This document shows positions 17,627-26,273 of a DNA stretch of 64,000 bases, one piece after another. Where the stretch lies: contig NZ_JACCCO010000003.1 in the NCBI RefSeq assembly GCF_013409935.1, positions 1,426,001 through 1,490,000 of the forward strand. Reading direction: 5' to 3'. Made by a program: the position numbers and the translations under genes. The stretch's first letter is position 1. Every line of letters starts with the position of its first letter. This DNA comes from Streptosporangium sandarakinum. GTDB lineage: Bacteria; Actinomycetota; Actinomycetes; Streptosporangiales; Streptosporangiaceae. The notes beneath the pieces were generated by a model. It did not search any database. It saw only the letters and a list, made by a program, of their open reading frames with translations, and was not told the DNA's origin.

Positions 17627-19071
17627 TGTCGGCCAACGAAGACGTCGCCAAGGAGGCGACCTTCGGGTCGCTGCCCGTGCTGCGCAGCGAGCGGGTCTGG
17701 AACTTCACCGACTTCACCTGGGTGAACGTCGGTCTGGCCATCGCGACGTGGGCGTTCCTCGTCGGCGGCTCCACGGCCGCGCTGGTGGGCTTCCAGAAGG
17801 GCCTGGCGGCGATGGTCATCGGCAACGCCATCGGCGTCGCCGTGATGCTGCTGGGCAGCGTCGTCTCCAGCCAGCGCTACGGCGTGGAGCAGTACACCCT
17901 GCTGCGCAGTGTGTTCGGGTTCGGCGGGGTCGCCGTCCTGGTGTTCACCGTCGTGCTCTTCACCGAGATGGGCTGGTCGGCGCTGCTCGGCGTGATGTTC
18001 GGGCGGGCCACCACGCAGGTGTCCAACCAGGTGTTCGGCACCGACATCGGCCCCAACGCGCTGCCGGTGACCATCCTGGCCCTCCTCGCGCTGGCGATCG
18101 CCTGGATCGTCCTGGCCAAGGGTCCGCTGACGATGCGGTTCCTCAACCGCATCGTCTCGCCCGGCCTGGCCCTGCTGACCGTCGGCATGATCGTGCTGGT
18201 GCTCACCAAGACCTCGTGGAACGACCTGCTGGCGGCCAAGCCGCTGAACCCGTTCCCCAGCGAGGGGCTGAACTTCGCCCTCGCCGTCGAGTTCAACCTC
18301 GGCGTCGGCCTGTCGTGGTGGCCGGTCATGGGCAGCCTGGCCCGCCTCACCGACCGCCCGCGCAGCGCACTGTGGCCGGGCTTCATCGGCCTGTTCGGCG
18401 CGACGATCGTGGCCCAGGTCGTGGGCATGGCGGCCGCGCTGACCCTCGGCGACCCCGACCCCACCGTGTGGATGGTCCCCCTCGGCGGCAAATGGCTCGG
18501 CATGCTGGCGCTGCTGTTCATCGCCTTCGCCAACCTCACCAGCCTCACCTCCATCGTCTACTCGACCTGCCTCGCGTTGCGGCAGGCCGGCGGCGAGCTG
18601 CTGGCGAGATTCCGCTGGGAATGGCTCACCGGAGGCTTCTTCCTCCTCCCGGCGATCATCAGCTTCTGGCCGAACCTGCTGTACGACCGGTTCCTGGTGT
18701 TCGTCACCTGGAGCGGCGCCTTCCTCGCGGCTATCTGCGGCACGGTCATCGCCGACTACTTCGTGGTGCGCCGCCAGCGGCTGGACCTGCGCGGCCTGTA
18801 CGCGCACCGCGCCGCCAGCCCGTACCACTTCACCGGCGGGTTCAACCTGTCCGGGCTGATCTCCACCGCGCTGGGCGCCGTCGCCTACGTGGTGCTGTAC
18901 AACCCGCAGACCCTCGACACGCTGCCCGCCTTCAACTGGCTCACCGCCTCGGTGCCCGCCGTGGTCGTCGCCGCGGTCGCGCACATCGTCCTCAGCCGCG
19001 CGCTCAACCGCCGGCACCTCGCCCCGGCCGTCGCCGGAGCGGTCCCCGTCACCACGCACAAGGAGTCCTGA
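17626..19071 (+). CDS. NCS1-type cytosine/purine permease
   Basis: A 481-residue, twelve-helix transporter of the nucleobase-cation-symport-1 family, expected in the cytoplasmic membrane. The N-terminal RVWNFTDFTWVNVGLAIATW, followed by GGS and later FNLGVGLSWWPVMGSLARL, LTSIVYSTCLALRQ and VIADYFVVRRQRLDL, match the family. Substrates are usually cytosine, purines, hydantoins or related ureides. It overlaps the small membrane protein by 1 nt and the dehydrogenase by 1 nt. The dehydrogenase, nitrilase and PucR regulator that follow suggest uptake and breakdown of a nitrogen heterocycle or amide; the compound is unknown. Confidence 0.87.
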   Translation: MSANEDVAKEATFGSLPVLRSERVWNFTDFTWVNVGLAIATWAFLVGGSTAALVGFQKGLAAMVIGNAIGVAVMLLGSVVSSQRYGVEQYTLLRSVFGFGGVAVLVFTVVLFTEMGWSALLGVMFGRATTQVSNQVFGTDIGPNALPVTILALLALAIAWIVLAKGPLTMRFLNRIVSPGLALLTVGMIVLVLTKTSWNDLLAAKPLNPFPSEGLNFALAVEFNLGVGLSWWPVMGSLARLTDRPRSALWPGFIGLFGATIVAQVVGMAAALTLGDPDPTVWMVPLGGKWLGMLALLFIAFANLTSLTSIVYSTCLALRQAGGELLARFRWEWLTGGFFLLPAIISFWPNLLYDRFLVFVTWSGAFLAAICGTVIADYFVVRRQRLDLRGLYAHRAASPYHFTGGFNLSGLISTALGAVAYVVLYNPQTLDTLPAFNWLTASVPAVVVAAVAHIVLSRALNRRHLAPAVAGAVPVTTHKES

Positions 19072-20171
19072 TGCCCAGAACCGCCCTGGCGGCCGTGCAC
19101 GACGGCCGCGGCAACCGCCTGGAGATCAAGGAGATCCAGGTGGCCGACCCGGGCCCCGGCGAGGTCCTGGTACGGCTCGGCGCCTCCGGCGTGTGCGGCT
19201 CCGACCGGCACGTCCTCGACGGCGAGTGGAACCTGCCCTCCCCGACGGTGATGGGCCACGAGGGCGCCGGCACCGTGGAGGCGGTCGGCGAGGGCGTCAC
19301 CGGCCTGGCCCCCGGCGACAGCGTCATCCTGTCGTGGTACTACCCCTGCCGCCGCTGCCGCGCCTGCGCGGCCGGCAAGGCGTGGGCGTGCACCGGCACC
19401 CGGGCGCCCGAGTGCCTGCTGCCCGACGGCACCACCCGGCTGCGCGACGGCGACGACGTCGTCTACCCCTACCTCGCCGTGGGCACGATGAGCGAGTACA
19501 CCGTCGTGCCCGAGTCAGCCGCGGTCCGCATCCCCTCCGACGTGCCGTTCGACGTCGCCAGCCTCATCGGCTGCTCGATCACCACCGGCGTCGGCGCGGT
19601 CGTCAACAACGCCAGGGTGCCCGCCGGCTCCTCGGCCGTCGTCGTCGGCTGCGGCGGCGTGGGCCTGGCGGTGATCATGGGCCTGGCGCTCGCCGGAGCC
19701 CACCCGATCATCGCGGTGGACACCGCCGAGGAGAAGCTGGCCGCCGCCCGCTCGTTCGGCGCCACCCACACCCTGCGCGCCGGTGACGACGTCGCCGCCC
19801 AGGTGGCCGAGCTGACCGGCGGCGGCGCCGACTACGCCTTCGAGGTGATCGGCCGCGTCGAGACCATCGAGACGCTGCCGTCGCTGCTGGCGCCCGGCGG
19901 CGTCGGGGTCCTCGTCGGTCTGCCGCCCGAGGGCGCCAAGGCCGGCATCGACGTGCTGGAACTGGCCGAGGCGGGCAAGACCCTCATCGGCTCCAACTAC
20001 GGCGGAGCCGTGCCGAGCCTGGACTTCCCCCGGCTGGCCGAGCTCTACCTCGCGGGTAAGCTGCCGCTGGACTCGCTCATCTCGCACCGCGTCCGGCTCG
20101 ACGAGGTGAACGAGGCGTTCGACGCGATGCGCGACGGCACCCGCACCCGCAGCGTCATCGTCTTCGACTGA
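19071..20171 (+). CDS. Zinc-dependent medium-chain dehydrogenase
   Basis: A 366-residue MDR alcohol dehydrogenase. Catalytic zinc ligands are in GVCGSDRHVLDG and VMGHEGAG. The structural zinc cluster is CRRCRACAAGKAWAC. The NAD-binding glycine motif is VVGCGGVGLAVI. AAGGAG precedes the ATG, which overlaps the permease stop by 1 nt, so it belongs to the same operon. It probably oxidises an alcohol or aldehyde intermediate in the pathway served by the permease and nitrilase-fold protein. Substrate is not deducible. Confidence 0.9.
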   Translation: MPRTALAAVHDGRGNRLEIKEIQVADPGPGEVLVRLGASGVCGSDRHVLDGEWNLPSPTVMGHEGAGTVEAVGEGVTGLAPGDSVILSWYYPCRRCRACAAGKAWACTGTRAPECLLPDGTTRLRDGDDVVYPYLAVGTMSEYTVVPESAAVRIPSDVPFDVASLIGCSITTGVGAVVNNARVPAGSSAVVVGCGGVGLAVIMGLALAGAHPIIAVDTAEEKLAAARSFGATHTLRAGDDVAAQVAELTGGGADYAFEVIGRVETIETLPSLLAPGGVGVLVGLPPEGAKAGIDVLELAEAGKTLIGSNYGGAVPSLDFPRLAELYLAGKLPLDSLISHRVRLDEVNEAFDAMRDGTRTRSVIVFD

Positions 20172-20255
20172 CGCCGCTCCCGCCCGCCGCGGGGCGGCAC
20201 GGACCGGATGCTCCCCCGTCCGTCCGGCCGCCCCGCGGCGGGCGTCCCCCTCCGC

Positions 20256-20517
20256 TCCCCGCGAGAGGGCGCCGCTGACTGGACCGAGGAGCCCGCGAGG
20301 GGGCGCCGGTGTCTGGACTGAGGAGCCTGCGAGGGGGCGCCGGTGTCTGGACCGAGGAACGCAGGAGCGGAGCGACGGAGTGACGAGGGAAGACACCGGA
20401 CAAGAGCCCCCGAGCCGCGACACGAAGTGTCGCCGTGAACACAACCCCCGAGCCGCGACACGAAGTGTCGCCGTGAACACAACCCCCGAGCCGTGACGCG
20501 CAGCGTCGCCATGAGCG
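20256..20517 (+). repeat. Dispersed structured repeat, locus 3
   Basis: Plus-oriented cluster between the dehydrogenase and nitrilase genes. Three leading arms stand in a row (a CCGCTGACT variant, then two CCGGTGTCT), followed by one distal arm AGACACCGG and three copies of the terminal hairpin (GCGACACGAAGTGTCGC twice, then an imperfect GTGACGCGCAGCGTCGC). The partial duplications show that sub-units can expand independently. Confidence 0.85.
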
Positions 20518-20549
20518 CCACTCCTGGACCGACCGGAGAATCGGAGACC

Positions 20550-22382
20550 ATGACCGCGATCACCACCCCGCCCAGGCCCGGCGCGCCCGGTACGGTCACC
20601 GTCGGAGCCGTCCAGCTCCAGTCGGCGCACGGCGACGTCGCCGCCAACCTGGAGGCGATCGAGGATCTCGCCGCGGCGGCCGCCGCGGCCGGCGCGCGGG
20701 TGGTCGTGACCCCCGAGATGGCCCTGACCGGTTACCTGTGGTCCTCCGAGGAACACGTGCGGCCCTTCGCCGAACCTGTGGACGGCCCGTCGGTGCGCCG
20801 GCTCACCCGGCTGTGCCGTACCACCGGCGCCTGGATCGTGCTCGGCATGCCCGAACTCGACCCCGAGCTGGGCACCCTGCACAACGCGTGCGTGCTCATC
20901 GGCCCCGACGGGCCGGTCGGCTCCTACCGCAAGACGCAGGCGTTCGTCCCCGACCCCCTGTGGGCGGTGGACGGCCACCTGCCGCCGCCGGTGTGGGACA
21001 CCCCCGCGGGCCGTGTCACTCCGCTGATCTGCGCCGACATCGACTATCCCGAGCCGGCCCGGTACGCCGCGCTGCGCGGCGCCGACTGGATCGCGCTGCC
21101 CACCGCATGGGTGGCCGAGCCCGGCCCCAGCGCCACCTGGCGGCTGCGCGCCTGGGAGAACGGCCTGCCGCTGGTCGCCGCCGACCAGGCCGGCGCCGAG
21201 ACCCTCGCCGGCAACTCCTTCCAGTTCAGCGGCGGAAGCTGCGTGCTCGACCACACTGGCGACGTCGCCGCCGCCCTGGACGACGGTCCCGGGTTCGTCA
21301 CCGCCACCCTCGACCTGACCGCCGCGGCCACCGCGCGCCACCGGCGGCTGGCCGCCCGGCGTCCCGCGGAGTACGGCCCGCTGGCCCGCTCGACCACCTG
21401 GCCGCGCGCCGAGCGTGAGGCGCTGACCACGCCGCCCGGTGGCCTGCCCTTGTCCGGCGTCCCGCCCTTGTCCGGCGGCGGAGCGGAGACCGGGATCGGG
21501 ACCGTGCCCGAGGGCGCGGCCGGAGACGGGCCGTCCGTGGGCGTCGCCGTACTGGCCGGGCCCGCCGGCGACCTGCCCGCCCCGCCCGAAGGCACCGACC
21601 TCGCCGTGCTGCCCGCCTTCCACCTGACCGGCGGCGTCCCCGACCCGGGCCGGGCCCGGGCCGCGCTGGAGGAACTGCGCGCCTGGTGCGAACGGCACCG
21701 CTGCGACGCGGTGACCGCGCTGGCCGTACCCGGCGACGGCGGGAGCGGCGCCGGGAATGCGGAGAGCGCGGACGGTTCGGACGGTTCGGGCGGCCGGCCG
21801 GGTCCGGTCCGATACGCGGTCACGCTCGTCACCCCCGGCGGCGAGGCCGCCCGCCGCCACGTCACCCACCTGGGCGCGCACGCCGCCTGGGCCGAGCCCG
21901 GCGACGCGCCCCCGGCGGTCGTCACCCGGCCGTGGGGCTCGCTCGGGCTGCTGGCGGGGGAGGAGCTGGAACCCTTCGAACCCTCGCGGGCGCTCGCGGT
22001 CCTCGGCGCCGACGTCCTCGCGGTGCCCGCCGCGGTGGACTGGCCCTACCCGGTGCCCTTCCCCGGCACCCGGGTTCCGCTGAACCCGGCCGCGCTGCGC
22101 GACCCCGAGCCCGCCTTCGCCCACCCCGCCCGGTTGCGCGCCGGCGACTCCCACGTCTGGATCGCTCTGGCCAACGCCGGCACGACACCCGGCGGCGTCT
22201 TCGGCCCCGACCACGTCACGGTGCCCCGAAAGGAGGCGCTGAACACGGGGATAGGCTGGACGAAGCTGCGATGCGCGGTGCGGGGTACGGACGGCGCGGG
22301 GGAGGCGTGCGCGGTGAAACCGCAGCTGGCACGGCGCCGGACCGACCTGTTCGGCGCGGAGATGCTGCGACGGCCCCGCTGA
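20550..22382 (+). CDS. Tandem nitrilase-superfamily protein, C-terminal copy degenerate
   Basis: A 610-residue protein made of two carbon-nitrogen hydrolase domains. The first (about 10-285) keeps the Glu-Lys-Cys triad: Glu in VVTPEMALTGYLW, Lys in SYRKTQAFV, Cys in PLICADIDYPEPARY. The second (about 320-600) follows the fold but has lost all three: the Glu position reads AVLPAFHLTGG, the Lys region RRHVTHLGAH, and the Cys region LGLLAGEELEPFE. Hydrolysis of an amide or nitrile is expected from domain 1 only. ATG at 20550 follows CGGAG. Repeat DNA separates it from the dehydrogenase, but direction and context tie it to that operon. Confidence 0.8.
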   Translation: MTAITTPPRPGAPGTVTVGAVQLQSAHGDVAANLEAIEDLAAAAAAAGARVVVTPEMALTGYLWSSEEHVRPFAEPVDGPSVRRLTRLCRTTGAWIVLGMPELDPELGTLHNACVLIGPDGPVGSYRKTQAFVPDPLWAVDGHLPPPVWDTPAGRVTPLICADIDYPEPARYAALRGADWIALPTAWVAEPGPSATWRLRAWENGLPLVAADQAGAETLAGNSFQFSGGSCVLDHTGDVAAALDDGPGFVTATLDLTAAATARHRRLAARRPAEYGPLARSTTWPRAEREALTTPPGGLPLSGVPPLSGGGAETGIGTVPEGAAGDGPSVGVAVLAGPAGDLPAPPEGTDLAVLPAFHLTGGVPDPGRARAALEELRAWCERHRCDAVTALAVPGDGGSGAGNAESADGSDGSGGRPGPVRYAVTLVTPGGEAARRHVTHLGAHAAWAEPGDAPPAVVTRPWGSLGLLAGEELEPFEPSRALAVLGADVLAVPAAVDWPYPVPFPGTRVPLNPAALRDPEPAFAHPARLRAGDSHVWIALANAGTTPGGVFGPDHVTVPRKEALNTGIGWTKLRCAVRGTDGAGEACAVKPQLARRRTDLFGAEMLRRPR

Positions 22383-22424
22383 CCGGCGGCCGCCGGGGTG
22401 GCCGCGCGGAGGACGGTGAAAGCC

Positions 22425-23906
22425 ATGGCGGTGACGATCCGACGGCTGCTGGCCAACGCCCGCCTCGGACTGCGGGTGGTCCTGGGCCACGAAGGGCTCG
22501 ACCAGCCGGTGCGCTGGGTGGCGGTGTCCGAGCAGCCCGACCCCACACCCTGGCTTGACGGCGCCGAACTCCTGCTGACCAGCGGCATGTGGCTGCGCGA
22601 CCAGGACGACCCCGCCGCGGCGGCCGAACGGTGGGCGACCCGGCTCGCCGAGGCCGGGGCCCGCGCCGTCGGATTCGGCCTCGACCCCTGGTTCACCGAG
22701 GTCCCCGCCGAAGTCGTCCACGCCACCCGCCGCCACCGGCTGACGCTGATCGAGGTCCCGCGCCGCACGCCGTTCGTCGCGGTGGACCGGGCCGTGGCCG
22801 ACCTGAACGCCGCAGAGGCGCGGCGCGAGGCCGAACAGGCCAGAAAGGTGCAGCAGCAGCTCGCCGAAGCCGGATACGCCGGACGGCAGGCCGTGGCCGA
22901 CCGGCTGGCGCGGGAACTGCACGGCTGGGTCGCCGTACTGGACGCCGGGCACGCCGTGGCGCTGCGCGCGCCCGCCGGTGCGGGCCCCGCCGCCGAGGCG
23001 CTCACCGAACTGGCCCGCCAGGGCGACCGGTCCGGACGGCACATCCTCCAGGTCGAACTGGATGGCGAGCCGGTGACCGCGGTCCCACTGGGCCCGGCCC
23101 GCGAGCGGCGCGGCACGCTCTGCGTCGGCGCGCTCTCGGTCGGCGAACGGCCCATGTGGGCCGCCGGGATCATCGGCACCGCCGCCGCCCTGCTCACCGT
23201 GCTCGACCGGGGCGGCGAACGCGAACTGCGCCGGACGATCGCCGGGCTGCTGGCCGAGGGCGACGCCCGCTCGGCCGCGCGGGTGGCCGCCGCGGCAGAC
23301 CTGCCGCTGCCCGAGGAGTTCGCGGCCGTCACGCTGGCCGGCCCCGGCCACCGCCGCGCCACCGAGCGGATCGTGGCGGCCGGTGGCTGGGCGGCCGGCG
23401 ACGGCCGGGCCGGCACGGTCGTGCTCGTCATCCCGGGGTTCACCGAGGAACGGCTGGAGCCCCTGCTCGACGGCGCCCGAGCCGGGATCGCCGTGCCCAG
23501 GCCGCTCGACGAGGTCCCGGCCGGCATCCGCGAGTCCGGCCTGGCCGCCGAGCTGACCGGCCCGGACCGGCCGGTGGTGCGCTACGCCGACACACCCGTG
23601 ATGGAACTGGACCGGCTGCTGGCCTCACCCGAAGCGGAGCGGTTCGCGGCCGCGCTGCTCGCACCCGTGACCGAGACGGCCGACGGCGAGACACTGATAG
23701 CCGCCGCCCGGGCCTGGGTCGAGGCCAACCACCACTGGGACCCGGCCGCGGCCGCGGCCGGCGTGCACCGCGAGACACTGCGCGCCCGGCTGCGCCGCCT
23801 GGCGAAACTGACCGGCCTGGACCTCGACTCACCGACCGACCGCCTCGCCCTCTCCCTACTCATTGCGACGCTGGCGCGTCGCGGCTCGGGGGCTGGTGAC
23901 CGCTGA
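22425..23906 (+). CDS. PucR-family transcriptional regulator
   Basis: A 493-residue regulator with an N-terminal PucR ligand-sensing domain (ALLTSGMWLRD is a recognisable part, about residues 10-120), a middle GGDEF-like region, and a C-terminal PucR helix-turn-helix (AAAAGVHRETLRARLRRLAK). PucR proteins control purine or amino-acid catabolism, so it likely regulates the preceding permease-dehydrogenase-nitrilase genes. ATG at 22425 has GGAGG 12 nt upstream; GTG at 22416 is in frame but too close. The last ~12 residues (ATLARRGSGAGDR) are encoded by an intergenic repeat unit, which also supplies the stop. Confidence 0.87.
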   Translation: MAVTIRRLLANARLGLRVVLGHEGLDQPVRWVAVSEQPDPTPWLDGAELLLTSGMWLRDQDDPAAAAERWATRLAEAGARAVGFGLDPWFTEVPAEVVHATRRHRLTLIEVPRRTPFVAVDRAVADLNAAEARREAEQARKVQQQLAEAGYAGRQAVADRLARELHGWVAVLDAGHAVALRAPAGAGPAAEALTELARQGDRSGRHILQVELDGEPVTAVPLGPARERRGTLCVGALSVGERPMWAAGIIGTAAALLTVLDRGGERELRRTIAGLLAEGDARSAARVAAAADLPLPEEFAAVTLAGPGHRRATERIVAAGGWAAGDGRAGTVVLVIPGFTEERLEPLLDGARAGIAVPRPLDEVPAGIRESGLAAELTGPDRPVVRYADTPVMELDRLLASPEAERFAAALLAPVTETADGETLIAAARAWVEANHHWDPAAAAAGVHRETLRARLRRLAKLTGLDLDSPTDRLALSLLIATLARRGSGAGDR

Positions 23907-24090
23907 CTTCCCTCGTCGTTCACTCGCTGCGCTCGCTCTCTCCTCGGTCCAGTCAGCGGCGCCCCCTCGCGGGCTCATTGCGACGCTGGCGCGTCGCGGC
24001 TCGGGGGCTGGTGACCGCTGACTTCCCTCGTCGTTCACTCGCTGCGCTCGCTCTCTCCCCGGTCCAGACACCGGCGCCCCCTCGCGGGTT
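23861..24090 (-). repeat. Dispersed structured repeat, locus 4 (two units, compensated arms)
   Basis: Two units oriented to the minus strand. In the first, the long-range arms are CCGCTGACT at 23900-23908 and AGTCAGCGG at 23951-23959. Compared with the usual CCGGTGTCT/AGACACCGG, three positions changed on both sides so that pairing is kept. The second unit pairs a CCGCTGACT arm with an unchanged AGACACCGG arm, so its pairing is broken. The first hairpin overlaps the end of the PucR coding region. Confidence 0.85.
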
Positions 24091-24128
24091 CGACGTGGAA
24101 GTTGGGCTGGGGCGGGTAGGAGCGGGTG

Positions 24129-24380
24129 ATGTTGTTCATCTTCGGTCTTCGTACCGCGATCCAGCGGCTCGGCATGGTCACTCTCGTCTGCCGTAACTGC
24201 GGCAACACCGCGGCTCAGGCGCTGGCGAAGCGGGTGACGAAGTTCAGCCTGTTCTTCATTCCGCTCTTCCCGGTGCGGAAGAGATACATGATGCAGTGCA
24301 CCTACTGCGGGGCCGCCTACGACGTCTCCCGGGACGAGATGGACGGCCTTCATCGGGGCGTCGGCGCGTCCCTGCGCTGA
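24129..24380 (+). CDS. Small zinc-ribbon protein
   Basis: An 83-residue protein with two Cys pairs, LVCRNCGN and QCTYCGAAY, separated by a hydrophobic/basic segment (FSLFFIPLFPVRKRY). This matches the zinc-ribbon family common in actinobacteria. AGGAG 7 nt before ATG 24129 supports the start. Its role is unknown. It is flanked on both sides by dispersed repeats. Confidence 0.75.
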   Translation: MLFIFGLRTAIQRLGMVTLVCRNCGNTAAQALAKRVTKFSLFFIPLFPVRKRYMMQCTYCGAAYDVSRDEMDGLHRGVGASLR

Positions 24381-24392
24381 TATCCGCTCTGC

Positions 24393-24561
24393 TCATGGCG
24401 ACGCTGCGCGTCGCGGCTCGGGGCTCTTGGTCCGGTGTCTTCTGTGTTCATGGCGACGCTGCGCGTCGCGGCTCGGGGCTCTTGGCCCGGTGTCTTCCCT
24501 CGTCACTCCGTCGCTGCGCTCCTCCGCTCCTCAGTCCAGACACCGGCGCCCCTCGCGGGCT
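24393..24561 (-). repeat. Dispersed structured repeat, locus 5
   Basis: Minus-oriented: one truncated unit followed by a complete unit with hairpin GCGACGC-TGC-GCGTCGC and arms CCGGTGTCT and AGACACCGG. Starts 12 nt after the zinc-ribbon gene stop. Confidence 0.85.
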
Positions 24562-24663
24562 TTTCCGTTGGTGGGGGGCGCGGATACGTAAAGTTCCCGA
24601 TGCGCGGTGTGGCGCGGAGACCTACCGTCTGCGGGGTCGAGAACCCCCAGGCAAGGTGAGCCC

Positions 24664-25938
24664 ATGCGCGTGCTGACCGTGTTCCTCTCCGCGTTCCTGT
24701 CCACCGTCGTGTCGTCCGCGACCCTCACCGCCTCCGCGGTGGGGCCCGCCGCGGCCGTGACCAAGCCGCCGCCAACCCAGACCGACGTCGTCTACCAACG
24801 GGCCTCCTTCCCCGCCGGCGTCGCCGAGGGTGTGACGGCCCGTGACACCCTGGCCTTCGCCTCCGCCGCCGGAACCACCTCCTACACCGATGCCCTGGGC
24901 ACCCGTACCTGGGACTACGCCCGCTGGACCGGCCCCGAGCGGCGGGTCGGCTTCGCCGCCACCGAGCTGGTCGCGTCCTGGACCGCCGACACCCCGGCCG
25001 GGAGCTGGGTGCAGGTCGAGATGCGCGGCCGCAACGCCGCCGGGCTGAGCAAGTGGTACGTCATGGGCCGCTGGGCCTACGGCGAGGATGACATCCGCCG
25101 CACCTCGGTCCCCGGCCAGGGTGACGCCGACGGCACCGTCTCGGTCGACACCTTCGTTGCCGCGTCGGGCCGGCCGATCACCGCCTACCAGTTGCGCGTC
25201 ACGCTGCACCGCACGCCCGGCTCCACCGTGACCCCCGTCGTACGGAGCCTGGGCGCGATGGCCTCGGCCGTCCCCGAGCGCAAGCGCGTGACGGCCAGTC
25301 CCGGTGGCCAGGCATGGGGCATCGAGCTGAAAGTGCCACGCCGTTCCCAGAACGTCCACAAGGGCCACTACCCCGAGTGGGACGGCGGCGGCCAGGCGTG
25401 GTGCAGCCCGACCTCCACCACGATGGTGCTCGGCTACTGGGGCGCCTGGCCCAGCAAGGAGGACACCTCCTGGGTGGACCCGTCCGACCCCGACCCCGAG
25501 GTCGACCACGCCGCCCGTTACACCTACGACCACGCATACCAGGGGGCGGGCAACTGGCCGTTCAACACCGCCTATGCCGGGCGGTACGGGATGGAGGGCT
25601 TCGTCACCCGGCTGCGGTCGCTGACCGAGCTGGAGCGCTTCATCGCCGCGGGAATCCCGGTGATCACCTCCCAGTCGTTCAAGGAGAGTGAGCTGCCCGG
25701 CGCGGGCTACGGCACCGACGGCCACATCATGGTGATCGTCGGGTTCACCGCCACCGGCGACGTGATCGCCAACGACCCCGCCTCGCCGAGCGACGACGCG
25801 GTGCGCCACGTCTATCCGCGGGGCGACTTCGAGAACGTCTGGCAGCGCAGCACCAGCAGCGGCGGCATCGTCTACGTCATCCGCCCGCCGGGACAAGCCC
25901 TGCCCACCACCGTGCCGGGCCTGCCCGCCAACTGGTGA
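24664..25938 (+). CDS. Secreted C39-like cysteine peptidase
   Basis: A 424-residue exported protein. Residues 1-31 form a Sec signal (MRVLTVFLSAFLSTVVSSAT, then ASAVGPAAA). After a beta-rich N-terminal region, the C39-like papain-fold domain carries the catalytic Cys in QAWCSPTSTTMVLGYWG, the His in GTDGHIMVIVGF, and the Asn/Asp in VIANDPASP. C39-like domains are often peptidases, though substrates of this secreted actinobacterial group are unknown. ATG at 24664 has AAGGTGAG upstream. No modified-peptide precursor or ABC transporter is adjacent, so a bacteriocin-maturation role is unlikely. Confidence 0.85.
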   Translation: MRVLTVFLSAFLSTVVSSATLTASAVGPAAAVTKPPPTQTDVVYQRASFPAGVAEGVTARDTLAFASAAGTTSYTDALGTRTWDYARWTGPERRVGFAATELVASWTADTPAGSWVQVEMRGRNAAGLSKWYVMGRWAYGEDDIRRTSVPGQGDADGTVSVDTFVAASGRPITAYQLRVTLHRTPGSTVTPVVRSLGAMASAVPERKRVTASPGGQAWGIELKVPRRSQNVHKGHYPEWDGGGQAWCSPTSTTMVLGYWGAWPSKEDTSWVDPSDPDPEVDHAARYTYDHAYQGAGNWPFNTAYAGRYGMEGFVTRLRSLTELERFIAAGIPVITSQSFKESELPGAGYGTDGHIMVIVGFTATGDVIANDPASPSDDAVRHVYPRGDFENVWQRSTSSGGIVYVIRPPGQALPTTVPGLPANW

Positions 25939-26091
25939 GAGGACCCTCCACCCGGGAATCCGCGCGGTGAGCCCCGCGGATTCCCGGGCGCCCGCCGCCC
26001 GCGCCCGGCTCCCGGCTCCCGGCTCACGGCGTGGAGACGGCCCGCGCCGTCGCCGCCTTACCCGCCACGTCGCCGACGCCATCCGGGGCGG

Positions 26092-26175
26092 CGGCCGATC
26101 GATGACCGCACGGCCCTGGCCGGCGTCATCTACGTCCTGCGCGCCGGCGTGGCCTGGCGCGACGTCCCATCCTCG
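26092..26175 (+). pseudogene. Remnant of an IS5-family transposase
   Basis: One frame reads RRPIDDRTALAGVIYVLRAG and continues VAWRDVPSSAIG, matching the N-terminal DUF4096 region of IS5-type transposases. Nothing of the DDE domain remains, and the frame dissolves on both sides. It is a scar of a former insertion just beside the SDR/TetR block. Confidence 0.65.
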
Positions 26176-26273
26176 GCGATAGGCCGCTCAGGCGTGGCGT
26201 GCCGTCAGGGTGCCGATGGTGGCGCGAGGGGGCGGACGAGCCCCATGGCAGTGGTGACCGCCAGGGGGTTCGA

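Noticed and set aside
19515-23351. A 1278-codon open frame on the minus strand
   Set aside because: It is antisense to the dehydrogenase, nitrilase and PucR genes, is Gly/Arg/Ala/Val-rich, and matches no fold; it is a high-GC shadow frame.
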